Positions 43,238-51,744 of a stretch of DNA of 64,000 bases are shown here, piece after piece; the first letter of the stretch is position 1, and every line of letters starts with the position of its first letter. The position numbers and the translations under genes are program-made. Below the pieces are notes generated by a model, which did not search any database, was not told the DNA's origin, and saw only the letters and a program-made list of their open reading frames with translations. Source of the DNA: Bog-1198 sp963727045 (lineage in GTDB: Bacteria > Pseudomonadota > Gammaproteobacteria > Steroidobacterales > Steroidobacteraceae); assembly GCA_963727045.1 (NCBI GenBank), contig CAVSES010000001.1, forward strand, positions 1,426,001-1,490,000, in the 5' to 3' direction.

Positions 43238-44449
43238 ATGGACAGCGCAACCGTTCAACGCTTTTTGGATGGCATGAAATTCGAGTCCGAGCGGACCGGA
43301 CCCCGCGAGGGTTTTCCACAGCTGCCCGACATCCCCGCCGGACGCTACACCGATCCGGAGTTCCTCAAGCTCGAGATGACGCATCTGTGGCGCAGGAGCT
43401 GGCTGTATGCCTGCCACGTGGATGAGCTTCCCGAGCCCGGCAGCTTCATCTTGTGGAAGAAGACCGGCACGCCCATCCTCATCGTGCGCGGCAAGGACAA
43501 TGTGATCCGCGCGTTCTACAACACCTGCCGCCACCGCGGCGGGCCGCTGGTGAAATCCGCCTGCGGCAAGGTCGAGGGACTGGTGTGCGGTTATCACGGA
43601 TGGACTTACAGCCTGGACGGCAAGCTCGTCAATCTCCGCGACAGGCGGGATTTCCCCGGCCTCGATCTGTCGACGCGCCCGCTGATCAGCGTCCGTTGCG
43701 AGCGGTTCTACAACTGGGTATTCATCAACGAGGACCCAGAAGCCGCGCCGCTTCTGGAGCACACCCGGCCATTTTTCGAATATTTCAAGCAGTTCGAGCC
43801 CGACTCGTGGCGATTCGTGGCGCAGGAGGCGTTCGAGGTCAAATGCAACGTGAAGGTGCTGTTGGATGCCTTCCTCGAGGTCTATCACTTGAAGTCGATC
43901 CACCAAAACACCGTCGACAGATTCCTCGATCACCGCGGCACGACGATCGCGCTCTATCGTCACGGCCACTCGATCATGGTGACCCCGAACCGGCGTCCGG
44001 AATGGCAGGATCCGGGTACTCGCGGCATGCGGCGGATCGAATCCGCGACGGTGATCTCCTCGAAGAACAATCCTTCCTTCAATTTCTATCCGAATTTGGT
44101 CGCGCCCGTCGATCCGACCGGAGTGCCGTTTTTGACCTTCTGGCCCACCTCCGACACCAGCATGCGCATCGAGTGTCATTGGTTTGCGCCGGATTGGGGG
44201 GGCGGTCCGCCGGCGGAACTATGGAAGACGCGCATCGCGAACTTCGACCGCATTTTGGACGAGGACCTGCAATTCGGGCCGCAGATCCAGGAATCGCTGA
44301 TGTCTCCCGGTTTTCGCGGCATCCCGTTGAGCTATCAGGAGCGGCGCATCTACCACTGGCACGAAGAACTCGACCGGCGCATCGGCGTCGAGCGCATTCC
44401 CGCACCTCTGCGCGTGAAGCCGCTCCTCGACCGGTTCTATGAACAATAG
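43238..44449 (+). CDS. Rieske oxygenase large subunit (second)
   Basis: A 403-residue enzyme with the Rieske ligands CRHRGGPLV and CGYHGWTYSLDG and the catalytic iron site LLDAFLEVYHLKSIH. The C-terminus (MSPGFRGIPLSYQERRIYHWHEELDRRIG) is typical of monomer-type aromatic ring-hydroxylating or demethylating oxygenases. Intact. First gene of an operon, and its end overlaps the next start by 11 bases. It differs from the first and third Rieske proteins in length and spacing, so it probably catalyses another step. Confidence 0.9.
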   Translation: MDSATVQRFLDGMKFESERTGPREGFPQLPDIPAGRYTDPEFLKLEMTHLWRRSWLYACHVDELPEPGSFILWKKTGTPILIVRGKDNVIRAFYNTCRHRGGPLVKSACGKVEGLVCGYHGWTYSLDGKLVNLRDRRDFPGLDLSTRPLISVRCERFYNWVFINEDPEAAPLLEHTRPFFEYFKQFEPDSWRFVAQEAFEVKCNVKVLLDAFLEVYHLKSIHQNTVDRFLDHRGTTIALYRHGHSIMVTPNRRPEWQDPGTRGMRRIESATVISSKNNPSFNFYPNLVAPVDPTGVPFLTFWPTSDTSMRIECHWFAPDWGGGPPAELWKTRIANFDRILDEDLQFGPQIQESLMSPGFRGIPLSYQERRIYHWHEELDRRIGVERIPAPLRVKPLLDRFYEQ

Positions 44450-45905
44450 CGGGAGCCCGTCGGGCGCCGTATTGTCCTTCGGCGTCCACGTCCCGCGGCT
44501 GCGGTTGGCACGATCGACGATCGCGCAGGCGCTGTCCTGGCTCAATGCGCCGGCGCGCTCCGCCGGCCGCGGCGCGCGCGCAATTGCCAATTGGGACGAG
44601 GATGCCCTCACCATGGCGGTGGAAGCCGCCCGTAGCTGCCTCGCGGGCTCGGGCCCGGCATCGGCCGGTTCGATCGAGCCGGAGAGTCTGATCTTCTGCT
44701 CGACGACGGCCCCGTTTGCCGACCGCGACGACGCGGTCCTCATCGGCGCTGCGCTCGGATTGCCCGATTCGGTCGGGACCATGAATCTATCGTCCTCGCT
44801 GCGCGCGGGGACCGGCGGCCTCCTCTGCGCGGCGCGCCGCCCGGACTCCCGCACGCTGCTCCTCGCGAGCGATGCGCGCCAAACCCGCGCCGGCAGCCCG
44901 CAGGAATCGACCTACGGGGATGCCGCCGCGGCCGTTCTCGTGGGTCCGTCGAACGGCGCTGCACTCGCAACCATCGTTGCATCGCGAAGCGCCGGCAGCG
45001 ACTTCGTCGATCATTATCGGATGTCCGATGGGCAGTTCGACTATGCGCTGGAGGAGCGCTGGGTCCGCGATGAATTGCTGATGCAGCTCATTCCCAGGGT
45101 GATCGCCGAATTGCTGGCCTGCGCCGGCTGCAGCCCCGGCTCGATTCAGCATTTCGCCGTGCCCGCGTCCGCCGGCATCGCAAAGCGCATATCGGATGTG
45201 TGCGGACTGGGTGCCGCACGGCGCGACGAGAGTGTGCTGACGGAGTGCGGCGATGCCGGAACGGCCCTCCCCTTGCTGCAGCTCTGCGCATCCCTCGAGG
45301 CGGCACGGCCCGGGGAGCACATTCTTCTGATCGGCTTGGGACAGGGAGTCGACGCGGTGTTGCTGCGGGCGGAACACGCGATCATCAACGCCCGGCGCGC
45401 GCTGGCGGACGCGCTTGCGCGCCGCCAGGAGGAGCCGAGCTACACCCGCTACCTCTCTCACCGCGGACTGCTCGACGTCGATTTCGGCATGCGCGCCGAG
45501 CGCGACCAGCGCACGGCGCACAGCGTGGCCTACCGGAAACGCGACGCATTGACCGGCTTTTCGGGCGGCCGCTGCACGCGCTGCGGTACCGTCCAATTCC
45601 CGCGTTCGCACATGTGTGTGAATCCGGAATGCCGCGCGCCCGACACGCAGATGCCGTACCGCCTCGCCGACTCGCGCGGCCGCGTCAAGACTTTCACCGA
45701 GGACTGGCAAGCCTATGCCGCGCGGCCGCCGTACATCTACGGCAACGTCGAATTCTCCGAAGGAGGCAACCTGCTCATGGAGTTCACGGACTTGGGCTCC
45801 GGCGAAATCAAGATCGACGATGCGGTTCGATTCGTGTTTCGCATCAAGGACGAAGACCGGGCGCGCGGCTTCCGCCGCTACTTCTGGAAGGCGACGAAGG
45901 CCTAG
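44439..45905 (+). CDS. HMG-CoA-synthase-like thiolase-fold protein fused to DUF35 OB-fold, catalytic Cys missing
   Basis: A 488-residue fusion. Residues 1-330 follow 3-hydroxy-3-methylglutaryl-CoA synthase/KAS III (GVHVPRLRLARSTIAQAL, NWDEDALTMAVEAAR, STYGDAAAAVLV). The nucleophile position reads SSSLRAGT, placing Leu about residue 121 where Cys is expected. Residues 360-488 are a DUF35 module: zinc ribbon CTRCGTVQFPRSHMCVNPEC plus OB fold. It is followed by a thiolase that keeps its Cys. The trio recalls the PhlA/PhlB/PhlC acyltransferase complex and the archaeal thiolase/HMGS complex, but with two parts fused. It may scaffold acyl transfer or C-C cleavage; the activity is unproven. Confidence 0.85.
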   Translation: MNNSGSPSGAVLSFGVHVPRLRLARSTIAQALSWLNAPARSAGRGARAIANWDEDALTMAVEAARSCLAGSGPASAGSIEPESLIFCSTTAPFADRDDAVLIGAALGLPDSVGTMNLSSSLRAGTGGLLCAARRPDSRTLLLASDARQTRAGSPQESTYGDAAAAVLVGPSNGAALATIVASRSAGSDFVDHYRMSDGQFDYALEERWVRDELLMQLIPRVIAELLACAGCSPGSIQHFAVPASAGIAKRISDVCGLGAARRDESVLTECGDAGTALPLLQLCASLEAARPGEHILLIGLGQGVDAVLLRAEHAIINARRALADALARRQEEPSYTRYLSHRGLLDVDFGMRAERDQRTAHSVAYRKRDALTGFSGGRCTRCGTVQFPRSHMCVNPECRAPDTQMPYRLADSRGRVKTFTEDWQAYAARPPYIYGNVEFSEGGNLLMEFTDLGSGEIKIDDAVRFVFRIKDEDRARGFRRYFWKATKA

Positions 45906-45939
45906 GAGGCTCGCCTCCCCGGGGCCTCGAGGTTCAACG

Positions 45940-47157
45940 ATGGCAAGCGGAATCAAGGACAAGGTCGTGATCGCCGGCATGGGATGTTCGCGCTTCGGCG
46001 AACGCTGGTCCTGCGGGCCGGAGGACCTGATGGTGGAGGCCTTCGCGGAGGCCGCCGCCGATGCCGGCATCGAGCGCGACCGCATCGAGGCCGCGTGGCT
46101 CGGCGTCTTCTTCGACGAACAGAGCACGGGCAAGTCCTCGCTGCCCCTGTCGATGGCGCTGCGGCTTCCCAACGTGCCGACGACCCGGGTCGAGAATCTG
46201 TGCGCCACCGGCACCGAGGCGCTGCGCGGCGCCGTGTACGCGGTCGCCGCCGGAGCCTGCGACATCGCCCTTGCCATGGGCGTCGAGAAGCTCAAGGACA
46301 CCGGCTTCGGCGGCCTGCCCGAACGCACCAAGGGAACCTTCGAGGACCTTTACCTGCCGAGCAGCACCGCACCCGGCGCCTTCGCCCAGCTTGCGAACGC
46401 CTACGCAAAGCGCCACGGAATCGCAATGGCGGACCTCAGGCGCGCGATGGCGCACATTTCCTGCAAGAGTCATGAAAACGCGACGCGAAACCCGAAGGCG
46501 CATTTGCGCAACCGCATCACCGAGCAGCAGGTGCTCGACGCGCCCACCATCTCCTATCCGCTCGGCGTGCTCGACTGCTGCGGCGTCAGCGACGGCGCCG
46601 CCTGCGCCATCGTCACCACACCGGAGGTGGCGCGCAGTCTCGGCAAGCGGGACCTCGTCTCCGTGCAGGCCATGCAGCTCGTGCCGAGCAACGGCGTCGA
46701 AATGGGCCACCAATCGTGGGACGGAACGCACACCCTGACGACGCCCATCGCCGCGCGGCGCGCCTACGCCGAAGCCGGCATTCGCAATCCGCGCGAGCAG
46801 ATCGAGCTGATGGAGGTTCACGACTGCTTCTCCATCACGGAGCTCGTGCTGATGGAGGATCTTGGCTTTTCCGATCCCGGCCGCGCGACCCACGATGTGC
46901 TCGACGGCCGCTACGACCGCGACGGCGCGAACCCCTGCCAGATCGACGGCGGGCTCAAGTGCTTCGGCCACCCGATCGGAGCCACGGGCTTGCGGATGGC
47001 TTATGAAATCTATCTGCAGCTTCTCGGCCGCGCCGCAGAGCGCCAGCTCCCCGGACGCGGCGGGCGCGGCCCCTCGGTCGGTCTCACGCATAATCTGGGG
47101 GGGATTCCCAACCGGAACATTGCCAGCGTTTCCATCCTCGGACTGCTCGCCGTATGA
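45940..47157 (+). CDS. Thiolase (acetyl-CoA acetyltransferase, SCPx/PhlC-like)
   Basis: A 405-residue thiolase-fold enzyme with the nucleophilic Cys in ENLCATGTEALRGAVYAV, the His of MEVHDCFSITELVL, and the C-terminal CFGHPIGATGLRMAYE. It belongs to the SCPx-like lipid-transfer-protein/PhlC group rather than the beta-ketothiolase PhaA type. The ATG at 45940 was chosen because the long upstream frame lies inside the DUF35 gene. It is expected to bind the preceding DUF35 fusion and to cleave or form a C-C bond on an acyl-CoA. Confidence 0.88.
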   Translation: MASGIKDKVVIAGMGCSRFGERWSCGPEDLMVEAFAEAAADAGIERDRIEAAWLGVFFDEQSTGKSSLPLSMALRLPNVPTTRVENLCATGTEALRGAVYAVAAGACDIALAMGVEKLKDTGFGGLPERTKGTFEDLYLPSSTAPGAFAQLANAYAKRHGIAMADLRRAMAHISCKSHENATRNPKAHLRNRITEQQVLDAPTISYPLGVLDCCGVSDGAACAIVTTPEVARSLGKRDLVSVQAMQLVPSNGVEMGHQSWDGTHTLTTPIAARRAYAEAGIRNPREQIELMEVHDCFSITELVLMEDLGFSDPGRATHDVLDGRYDRDGANPCQIDGGLKCFGHPIGATGLRMAYEIYLQLLGRAAERQLPGRGGRGPSVGLTHNLGGIPNRNIASVSILGLLAV

Positions 47158-47173
47158 ACTTGAAGGAGCCACC

Positions 47174-47773
47174 ATGACCGACACACTGTTTACACGCATC
47201 GATCGCGACCGCATGGCACCGCAGTGGCGTCCTGCGTGGGACACGCTCAACCAACTTACGGGCGATGCCACCTTCGTCGAAGTGTTCGCGCAGGCTCCGC
47301 AGCTGCTCGAGTTCGTGATGCAGCAGTTCTACTCGAAGATATTCTTCGGCGGCAACGTCCAGCAGCGCCATAAGCAGCTGGCCCGCTTGAGGCTGTCCAT
47401 CATTCATGGCTGCCGCACGTGCAACAAGCAAAATGTTCCCGGCGCCCTGGAGGCGGGCTTCACCCCGGCGCAGATCGAGGCGCTCAAGGACGGGAGTGCC
47501 GAATGCTTCTCGCCCGAGGAGCGCGCCGTCATCGAATACGCCGATCAGATCGCACTCTCCAACATGGAGGGGCGGATGACCCCCTCCTTGTATGCCAAGC
47601 TGCGAGCACATTTCTCGGAGGCGCAGATTCTCGAGCTCGGTACCGCGATGGCGGTGATTTCCGGAATGGCGAAGCTGTCCTTCGTGCTCGATCTCGTGGA
47701 GCGTGAAGGTTATTGTCCGTTCGCGAGCACCGCCGGTGGCGAACGCGCAATGACCGCGAATGCGGCTGGCTAG
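47174..47773 (+). CDS. Carboxymuconolactone decarboxylase/AhpD-family protein
   Basis: A 199-residue all-helical protein with the AhpD-like CXXC motif in SIIHGCRTCNKQN and the helix LELGTAMAVISGMAKLSFVLDL. GAAGGAG precedes the ATG at 47174. Members are peroxidase reductants or decarboxylases/lactonases in aromatic catabolism; the CXXC suggests a redox role. Last gene of the 43.2-47.8 kb operon. Confidence 0.82.
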   Translation: MTDTLFTRIDRDRMAPQWRPAWDTLNQLTGDATFVEVFAQAPQLLEFVMQQFYSKIFFGGNVQQRHKQLARLRLSIIHGCRTCNKQNVPGALEAGFTPAQIEALKDGSAECFSPEERAVIEYADQIALSNMEGRMTPSLYAKLRAHFSEAQILELGTAMAVISGMAKLSFVLDLVEREGYCPFASTAGGERAMTANAAG

Positions 47774-47792
47774 CGGCCGCGAACGCGGCAGA

Positions 47793-48677
47793 TCAGCGGC
47801 CGCGCACCATGAAATAATCGGGAATTCCGGCCGGCCAGTCTTCGCCCCAATTCTGGCGGCCGCCGTCCACGGCGAGCACTTCGCCGGTGATGAACTTGCC
47901 GGTCGGAGCGGCCAGATAGACCACCGCTTGCGCGATGTCAAAGACGTCGCCCAACCGCTTCATCGGGTTCGACACGACGAATCCCTCGGCGGCCTCGCGC
48001 GGATAGACGTTCAAGCCGTCGGTGGCGATCGATCCCGGCGCCACGCAGTTGACGCGAATGCCCAAAGGCGCCCATTCCACAGACAGTGTCTTGCTCAGGT
48101 AGATGACGCCGGCGCGCGCCGCGGCAGTGTGCGCCACCTGGGGCATCCCGCGATTGACGACTGCGACGATGTTGACGATGCAGCCGCCGGCGTTGCGGTC
48201 CCGCCAGAGTTTGGCGGCGCTTTGCATCATGTACCAGGTGCCGTTCAGGTTCGTATCGACCACCGCATTCCAGCCCTTGACGCTGAAATCGATGGCCGCC
48301 TGCGGAAACTGTCCGCCGGCGCTGTTGATCAGGACATCCAGCCGCTGAAAGCGCTCGCACGTTTCGTCGAACAGGTTTTGCACTTGAGCGGGCTCGCGGA
48401 TGGTCATCGCCTTGGTCATGATCGTCTTGCCCAGGTGCCTGGCGATGCCCGCCGCGGTCTCCTCGAGCTTCTCGGCGCGTCGTCCACAAATGACCACTTC
48501 GGCCCCGAGCCGCGCCAGCACGTAGGCGATCGCGCGGCCCATGCCGCTGCCCCCGCCCGACACGACGCAAACCTTTCCGGCCAGGAGATCGTCCCGGAAC
48601 ACGAGCGGCTGGGTTGCGAGGTCGGCATCGGTGAGGCCCCATTGTTTGGGGGGATCGAGGGGCGGACGATTGGTCAT
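47793..48677 (-). CDS. SDR-family protein with altered catalytic motif (dienoyl-CoA-reductase-like)
   Basis: A 294-residue protein: VCVVSGGGSGMGRAIAYVLARLGAEV, LINSAGGQFPQAAIDFSVKG, WAPLGIRVNCVAPGSIATDG. At the normal YxxxK site it reads AHTAAARAG, so Tyr is His and Lys is Arg. Peroxisomal 2,4-dienoyl-CoA reductases also lack the Tyr, and the NRG..xxxHxxxA context is similar. The ATG at 48677 is the likely start. It has its own operator-controlled promoter, divergent from the acyl-CoA ligase. It may reduce an unsaturated CoA ester. Confidence 0.85.
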   Translation of the reverse strand: MTNRPPLDPPKQWGLTDADLATQPLVFRDDLLAGKVCVVSGGGSGMGRAIAYVLARLGAEVVICGRRAEKLEETAAGIARHLGKTIMTKAMTIREPAQVQNLFDETCERFQRLDVLINSAGGQFPQAAIDFSVKGWNAVVDTNLNGTWYMMQSAAKLWRDRNAGGCIVNIVAVVNRGMPQVAHTAAARAGVIYLSKTLSVEWAPLGIRVNCVAPGSIATDGLNVYPREAAEGFVVSNPMKRLGDVFDIAQAVVYLAAPTGKFITGEVLAVDGGRQNWGEDWPAGIPDYFMVRGR

Positions 48678-48718
48678 TTCTGGAATTTTTCGGGTGCGCG
48701 GCGCAAAGAACTGCAGCG

Positions 48719-48789
48719 AGTATAAGGAGGGCGCATCCAAAAAGAAACAGGACTGACTGTTTGTTTCATGGCCGCCTCGTGATACTGTT
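48719..48789. promoter_or_regulatory. Divergent promoters with palindromic operator, copy 4 (AAACAGGACTGACTGTTT)
   Basis: Operator at 48745-48762. On the minus side lies CTTTTT, then TATACT at 48719-48724 with a 17-base spacer to a -35 (TTTCTT) overlapping the site, for the SDR. On the plus side TTGTTT (48761-48766) and a weak TACTGT (48783-48788) could serve the acyl-CoA ligase. One operator can thus repress both directions. Confidence 0.65.
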
Positions 48790-48820
48790 TGCTCATCATC
48801 TGTGCCGGGCGGACAGGATC

Positions 48821-50599
48821 ATGGCTGGATCGAAAAAAGCTTCTCGCGCAACGGCTGTCTCCCGCAAGAGTAGCAAGGCCCGCAAAAGCACCAAGGCCCG
48901 CAAGGGTACCAATGCCGCGCCCGCCGCGCCCGCGCAATCCGAAGGGGAAGATCTTTCCCGCCTGCGAATCGCCGTCACGACAATCGGCGATCTTCTGCTT
49001 GGCGCCGCCGATCGATATCCCGAAACGCTGGCATTGGTCTTTCCCGACTCATCGTACACCTATCGGGAACTCGCCTCGCGGGCGCTGCGGCGCGCGCGCA
49101 GTCTGCAGGCGCTCGGGGTCAAGCCGCGGGATCACGTCGGCATTCTGATGCACACCTGCCCCGCGTTCGTCGAGGTCTTCTTCGCCGCGGCGCTGTGCGG
49201 CGCCGTCGTGGTGCCGATCAACGCGCGCTATCGATCGCCCGAGCTCGCCTATGTCATCGAAAACGGCGACATCGCCACGCTCATCACGACCGACGCCATT
49301 GCGGAGCAGGTGAGTTTCGTCGAGCGTCTGCAGGGCGCCGTGCCCGCCCTCAAATCACAAGCCGATCCGCACCGGCTGCACGTGCCGGGCGCGCCGGCGC
49401 TTCGCAACATCGTGCTCATGGGCAACACCGCTGCGCCCGGCTTCGTCACGCAAAAGGAGTTCGATTCCCTCGCGGAGACTTCGCCGGAAAGCAATGTGCA
49501 TCTGGCCCGTCTCGCAGTGCGCGTGCGCGACGTCGGCCTCATGCTCTACACCTCGGGCACCACGGCCAATCCAAAAGGCTGCCTGATCACCCACGAGGCG
49601 CAGGTCCGCAACTCCATCGCACTCGGCCGCCATCGCTATCGCCTCACTCACGATGATCGCTTTTGGTCGCCGCTGCCGATGTTTCACATCGCCTCGGTGC
49701 TGCCGATGCTCGCCATCTTCGACGTCGGCGGCACCTATTTGACGATGAGCTACTTCGACGCGGGCGTCGCGCTCGACATGCTCGAACGTTACCAAGTCAC
49801 GGCCACGTATCCGTGCTTCGTCACCATCATGCAAGGCCTCATCTACCATCCCAAATTCGACCGCACCGATCTCTCGCGGGTCAGGCTGATGAACTCGAAC
49901 TTCGCCGTGCAGCCGCCGGCCGTGGCGGAGACGATCATGCGCGCCATGCCTCAAGCCCTGCAGGTCGGAAGCTTCGGCATGACCGAAACCGCGGGCACCG
50001 TGTGCACGGGTTCTCCGGATGAAGCCGAATCGCTGCGCATAACGCGGCTTGGGAAACCCCTTCCCGGCCTTCAGGTGCGCATCGTCGCGCCCGAATCGGG
50101 ACACGACGTGCGCACCGGCCTGCGCGGAGAAGTCCTGGTGCGCGGCTACAGCCTGCTCGAGGGATATCACAAGGACGCCGAAAAGACCGCGCAGGCCATC
50201 GACCCGGACGGCTGGTTTCACACGGGCGACATCGGCTCCCTCGACGAGCACGGCACGATCATGTTCCACGGCCGCTACAAGGACATGCTCAAGGTCGGCG
50301 GCGAGAACGTGGCCGCCGCTGAAATCGAGGCCCTGCTCGGCCGCCACCCGGCGGTGAAACTCGCCCAAGTCGTCGGGATTCCTGATGCCAAATACGTGGA
50401 GGTGCCCGCGGCGTTCGTCGAGCTCAAGCCCGGCGGCCGCGCCAGCGAGGCGGACCTCGTGAATTTCTGCAAGCGCGAGGCGGCGGCATTCAAGGTGCCG
50501 CGCGTGGTGCGATTCGTCGATGATTGGCCGATGTCCTCGAGCAAGATTCAAAAATTCCGGCTTCGCGAATCCCTCGTCGCGGAACTGGGCCTGGCGTAG
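48821..50599 (+). CDS. Acyl-CoA ligase (AMP-binding) with Lys/Arg-rich N-terminal tail
   Basis: A 592-residue ANL enzyme: P-loop LMLYTSGTTANPKGCLITH, SFGMTETAGTV, the hinge DGWFHTGDIGSLDEHG, FHGRYKDMLKVGGENVAAAEIE, and the catalytic Lys in SSSKIQKFRL. It forms an acyl-CoA from an acid plus ATP. Before the domain is a 45-residue tail very rich in Lys, Arg, Ser and Ala (SRKSSKARKSTKARKGT), like the histone-like tails of some regulators and unusual for this family. First gene of an operator-controlled unit ligase-VOC-VOC-SDR. Confidence 0.9.
   Translation: MAGSKKASRATAVSRKSSKARKSTKARKGTNAAPAAPAQSEGEDLSRLRIAVTTIGDLLLGAADRYPETLALVFPDSSYTYRELASRALRRARSLQALGVKPRDHVGILMHTCPAFVEVFFAAALCGAVVVPINARYRSPELAYVIENGDIATLITTDAIAEQVSFVERLQGAVPALKSQADPHRLHVPGAPALRNIVLMGNTAAPGFVTQKEFDSLAETSPESNVHLARLAVRVRDVGLMLYTSGTTANPKGCLITHEAQVRNSIALGRHRYRLTHDDRFWSPLPMFHIASVLPMLAIFDVGGTYLTMSYFDAGVALDMLERYQVTATYPCFVTIMQGLIYHPKFDRTDLSRVRLMNSNFAVQPPAVAETIMRAMPQALQVGSFGMTETAGTVCTGSPDEAESLRITRLGKPLPGLQVRIVAPESGHDVRTGLRGEVLVRGYSLLEGYHKDAEKTAQAIDPDGWFHTGDIGSLDEHGTIMFHGRYKDMLKVGGENVAAAEIEALLGRHPAVKLAQVVGIPDAKYVEVPAAFVELKPGGRASEADLVNFCKREAAAFKVPRVVRFVDDWPMSSSKIQKFRLRESLVAELGLA
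48874..48903 (+). repeat. Short tandem repeat coding the basic tail of the acyl-CoA ligase
   Basis: CAAGGCCCGCAA occurs at 48874-48885 and 48892-48903, an 18-base period coding KARKST/KARKGT. It suggests the tail grew by duplication. Confidence 0.5.
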
Positions 50600-50608
50600 A
50601 GGCCGGCC

Positions 50609-51139
50609 GTGCCCGCCGTACCGCCGCATTTCGGTCCGGTCGTGCAGAACGGGTTCGTCGTTCGCGACCTTGAGGCCGCGGTCGACCATTGGAGCACCAA
50701 GGTCGGCGTGGGACCGTTCTATCTGCTCGACCACATCCAATACGGGGACGTGTATCTACGTGGCGCGCCGCTGGTGTTCGACATGTCGGTCGCCATTGCG
50801 CAGTGGGGCGAGATTCAAATCGAACTCATCGTGCAGCACGATGCCGCGGCGTCGATCTACACGGAGTTCTTGAATCGCCATGGCGAGGGGTTGCAGCATC
50901 TCGGCGTGATGACCGACTCCCTCGACGCGCACCTCGCCCGGCTGCGCCCCCTCGGCGTGCAGCCGGTGCAGTGGGGCGCCACGGCGAACGGCATGCGATT
51001 CGCATATCTCGACACGGACCGCCACCCCGGCGGCATGATCGAATTGATCGAATCCGGCCCTGCGGTGCAGGCGTTCTTCGCCAAGATCCGCAGGGCGGCC
51101 GCCGGTTGGGACGGCAGCCGGCCGCTGCGTCGGCTCTGA
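50609..51139 (+). CDS. VOC-family (glyoxalase/dioxygenase fold) protein, first of a pair
   Basis: A 176-residue protein of the vicinal-oxygen-chelate fold: VVQNGFVVRDLEAAVDHWSTKVGVGPFYLL, IQIELIVQHDAAASIYTEFL, EGLQHLGVMTDSLDAHL, MIELIES. It starts at a GTG nine bases after the ligase stop. Members include methylmalonyl-CoA epimerase-like and lactoylglutathione-lyase-like enzymes. The metal ligands probably include the His of LQHLG and the Glu of MIELIE. The substrate is unknown; a paralogue follows. Confidence 0.82.
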   Translation: MPAVPPHFGPVVQNGFVVRDLEAAVDHWSTKVGVGPFYLLDHIQYGDVYLRGAPLVFDMSVAIAQWGEIQIELIVQHDAAASIYTEFLNRHGEGLQHLGVMTDSLDAHLARLRPLGVQPVQWGATANGMRFAYLDTDRHPGGMIELIESGPAVQAFFAKIRRAAAGWDGSRPLRRL

Positions 51140-51177
51140 CCGGCCGCCGCCATCGCAGCCCGCCCATCGGATGCAGC

Positions 51178-51705
51178 ATGGCATTCAGCGTCCTCAAACC
51201 CGTCCAGATCGCCTATCACGTTCCTGATCCGGAGCGCGCGGCGCGCGAAGGCGCGCGAAATTTCGGCTGGGGCCCCTTCTTCCTGTTCGAGCACATCGCG
51301 CTGTCGAGATGCATCTACCGCGGCGCTGCCGCCGCATTCGATCACAGCTCGGCCTACGGTCAGGCCGGTGATCTCATGATCGAGTTCATCACGCAGCATG
51401 ACGATGCGCCGTCCGTGCTGCGCGACCTGTATGCGCGCGACGCCGTCGGCGTGCATCACGTCGCGCACTTCGTTCCCAGCCTGGGGGATGCGTTGGATCG
51501 GGCGCGCGCGGCGGGACGCGAAATAGCGCTCGACGCCCGCACCGCCACCGGCACGAATTTTGCGATGCTCGACACCTCGCGCGAACTCGGCCACATGATC
51601 GAACTGTACGAGCCGGCGGGCGATCTGCTCAGGTTCTACCGCTACGTGCGCAAGGCGGCGGAGGGCTGGGACGGCGCGGAGCCGCTGCGCCGGCTGCATG
51701 CCTGA
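51178..51705 (+). CDS. VOC-family protein, second of a pair
   Basis: A 175-residue paralogue of the preceding gene: VLKPVQIAYHVPDPERAAREGARNFGWGPFFLF, MIEFITQHDDAPSVLRDLY, VGVHHVAHFVPSLGDALD, MIELYEPAGDLLRFYRYV. Both end with a similar KAAEGWDG..PLRRL tail, so they arose by duplication and may form a heterodimer. Potential metal ligands are the His residues of IAYHV and VHHVAH and the Glu of MIELYE. Confidence 0.82.
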   Translation: MAFSVLKPVQIAYHVPDPERAAREGARNFGWGPFFLFEHIALSRCIYRGAAAAFDHSSAYGQAGDLMIEFITQHDDAPSVLRDLYARDAVGVHHVAHFVPSLGDALDRARAAGREIALDARTATGTNFAMLDTSRELGHMIELYEPAGDLLRFYRYVRKAAEGWDGAEPLRRLHA

Positions 51706-51744
51706 TTCCCGTTCATACTCGTTTTCCCTGCAATAGGATCCAAC

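Noticed and set aside
48874..48903. Start of a CRISPR or satellite array
   Set aside because: Only two short imperfect units inside a coding sequence, explained by the repeated KARK peptide.
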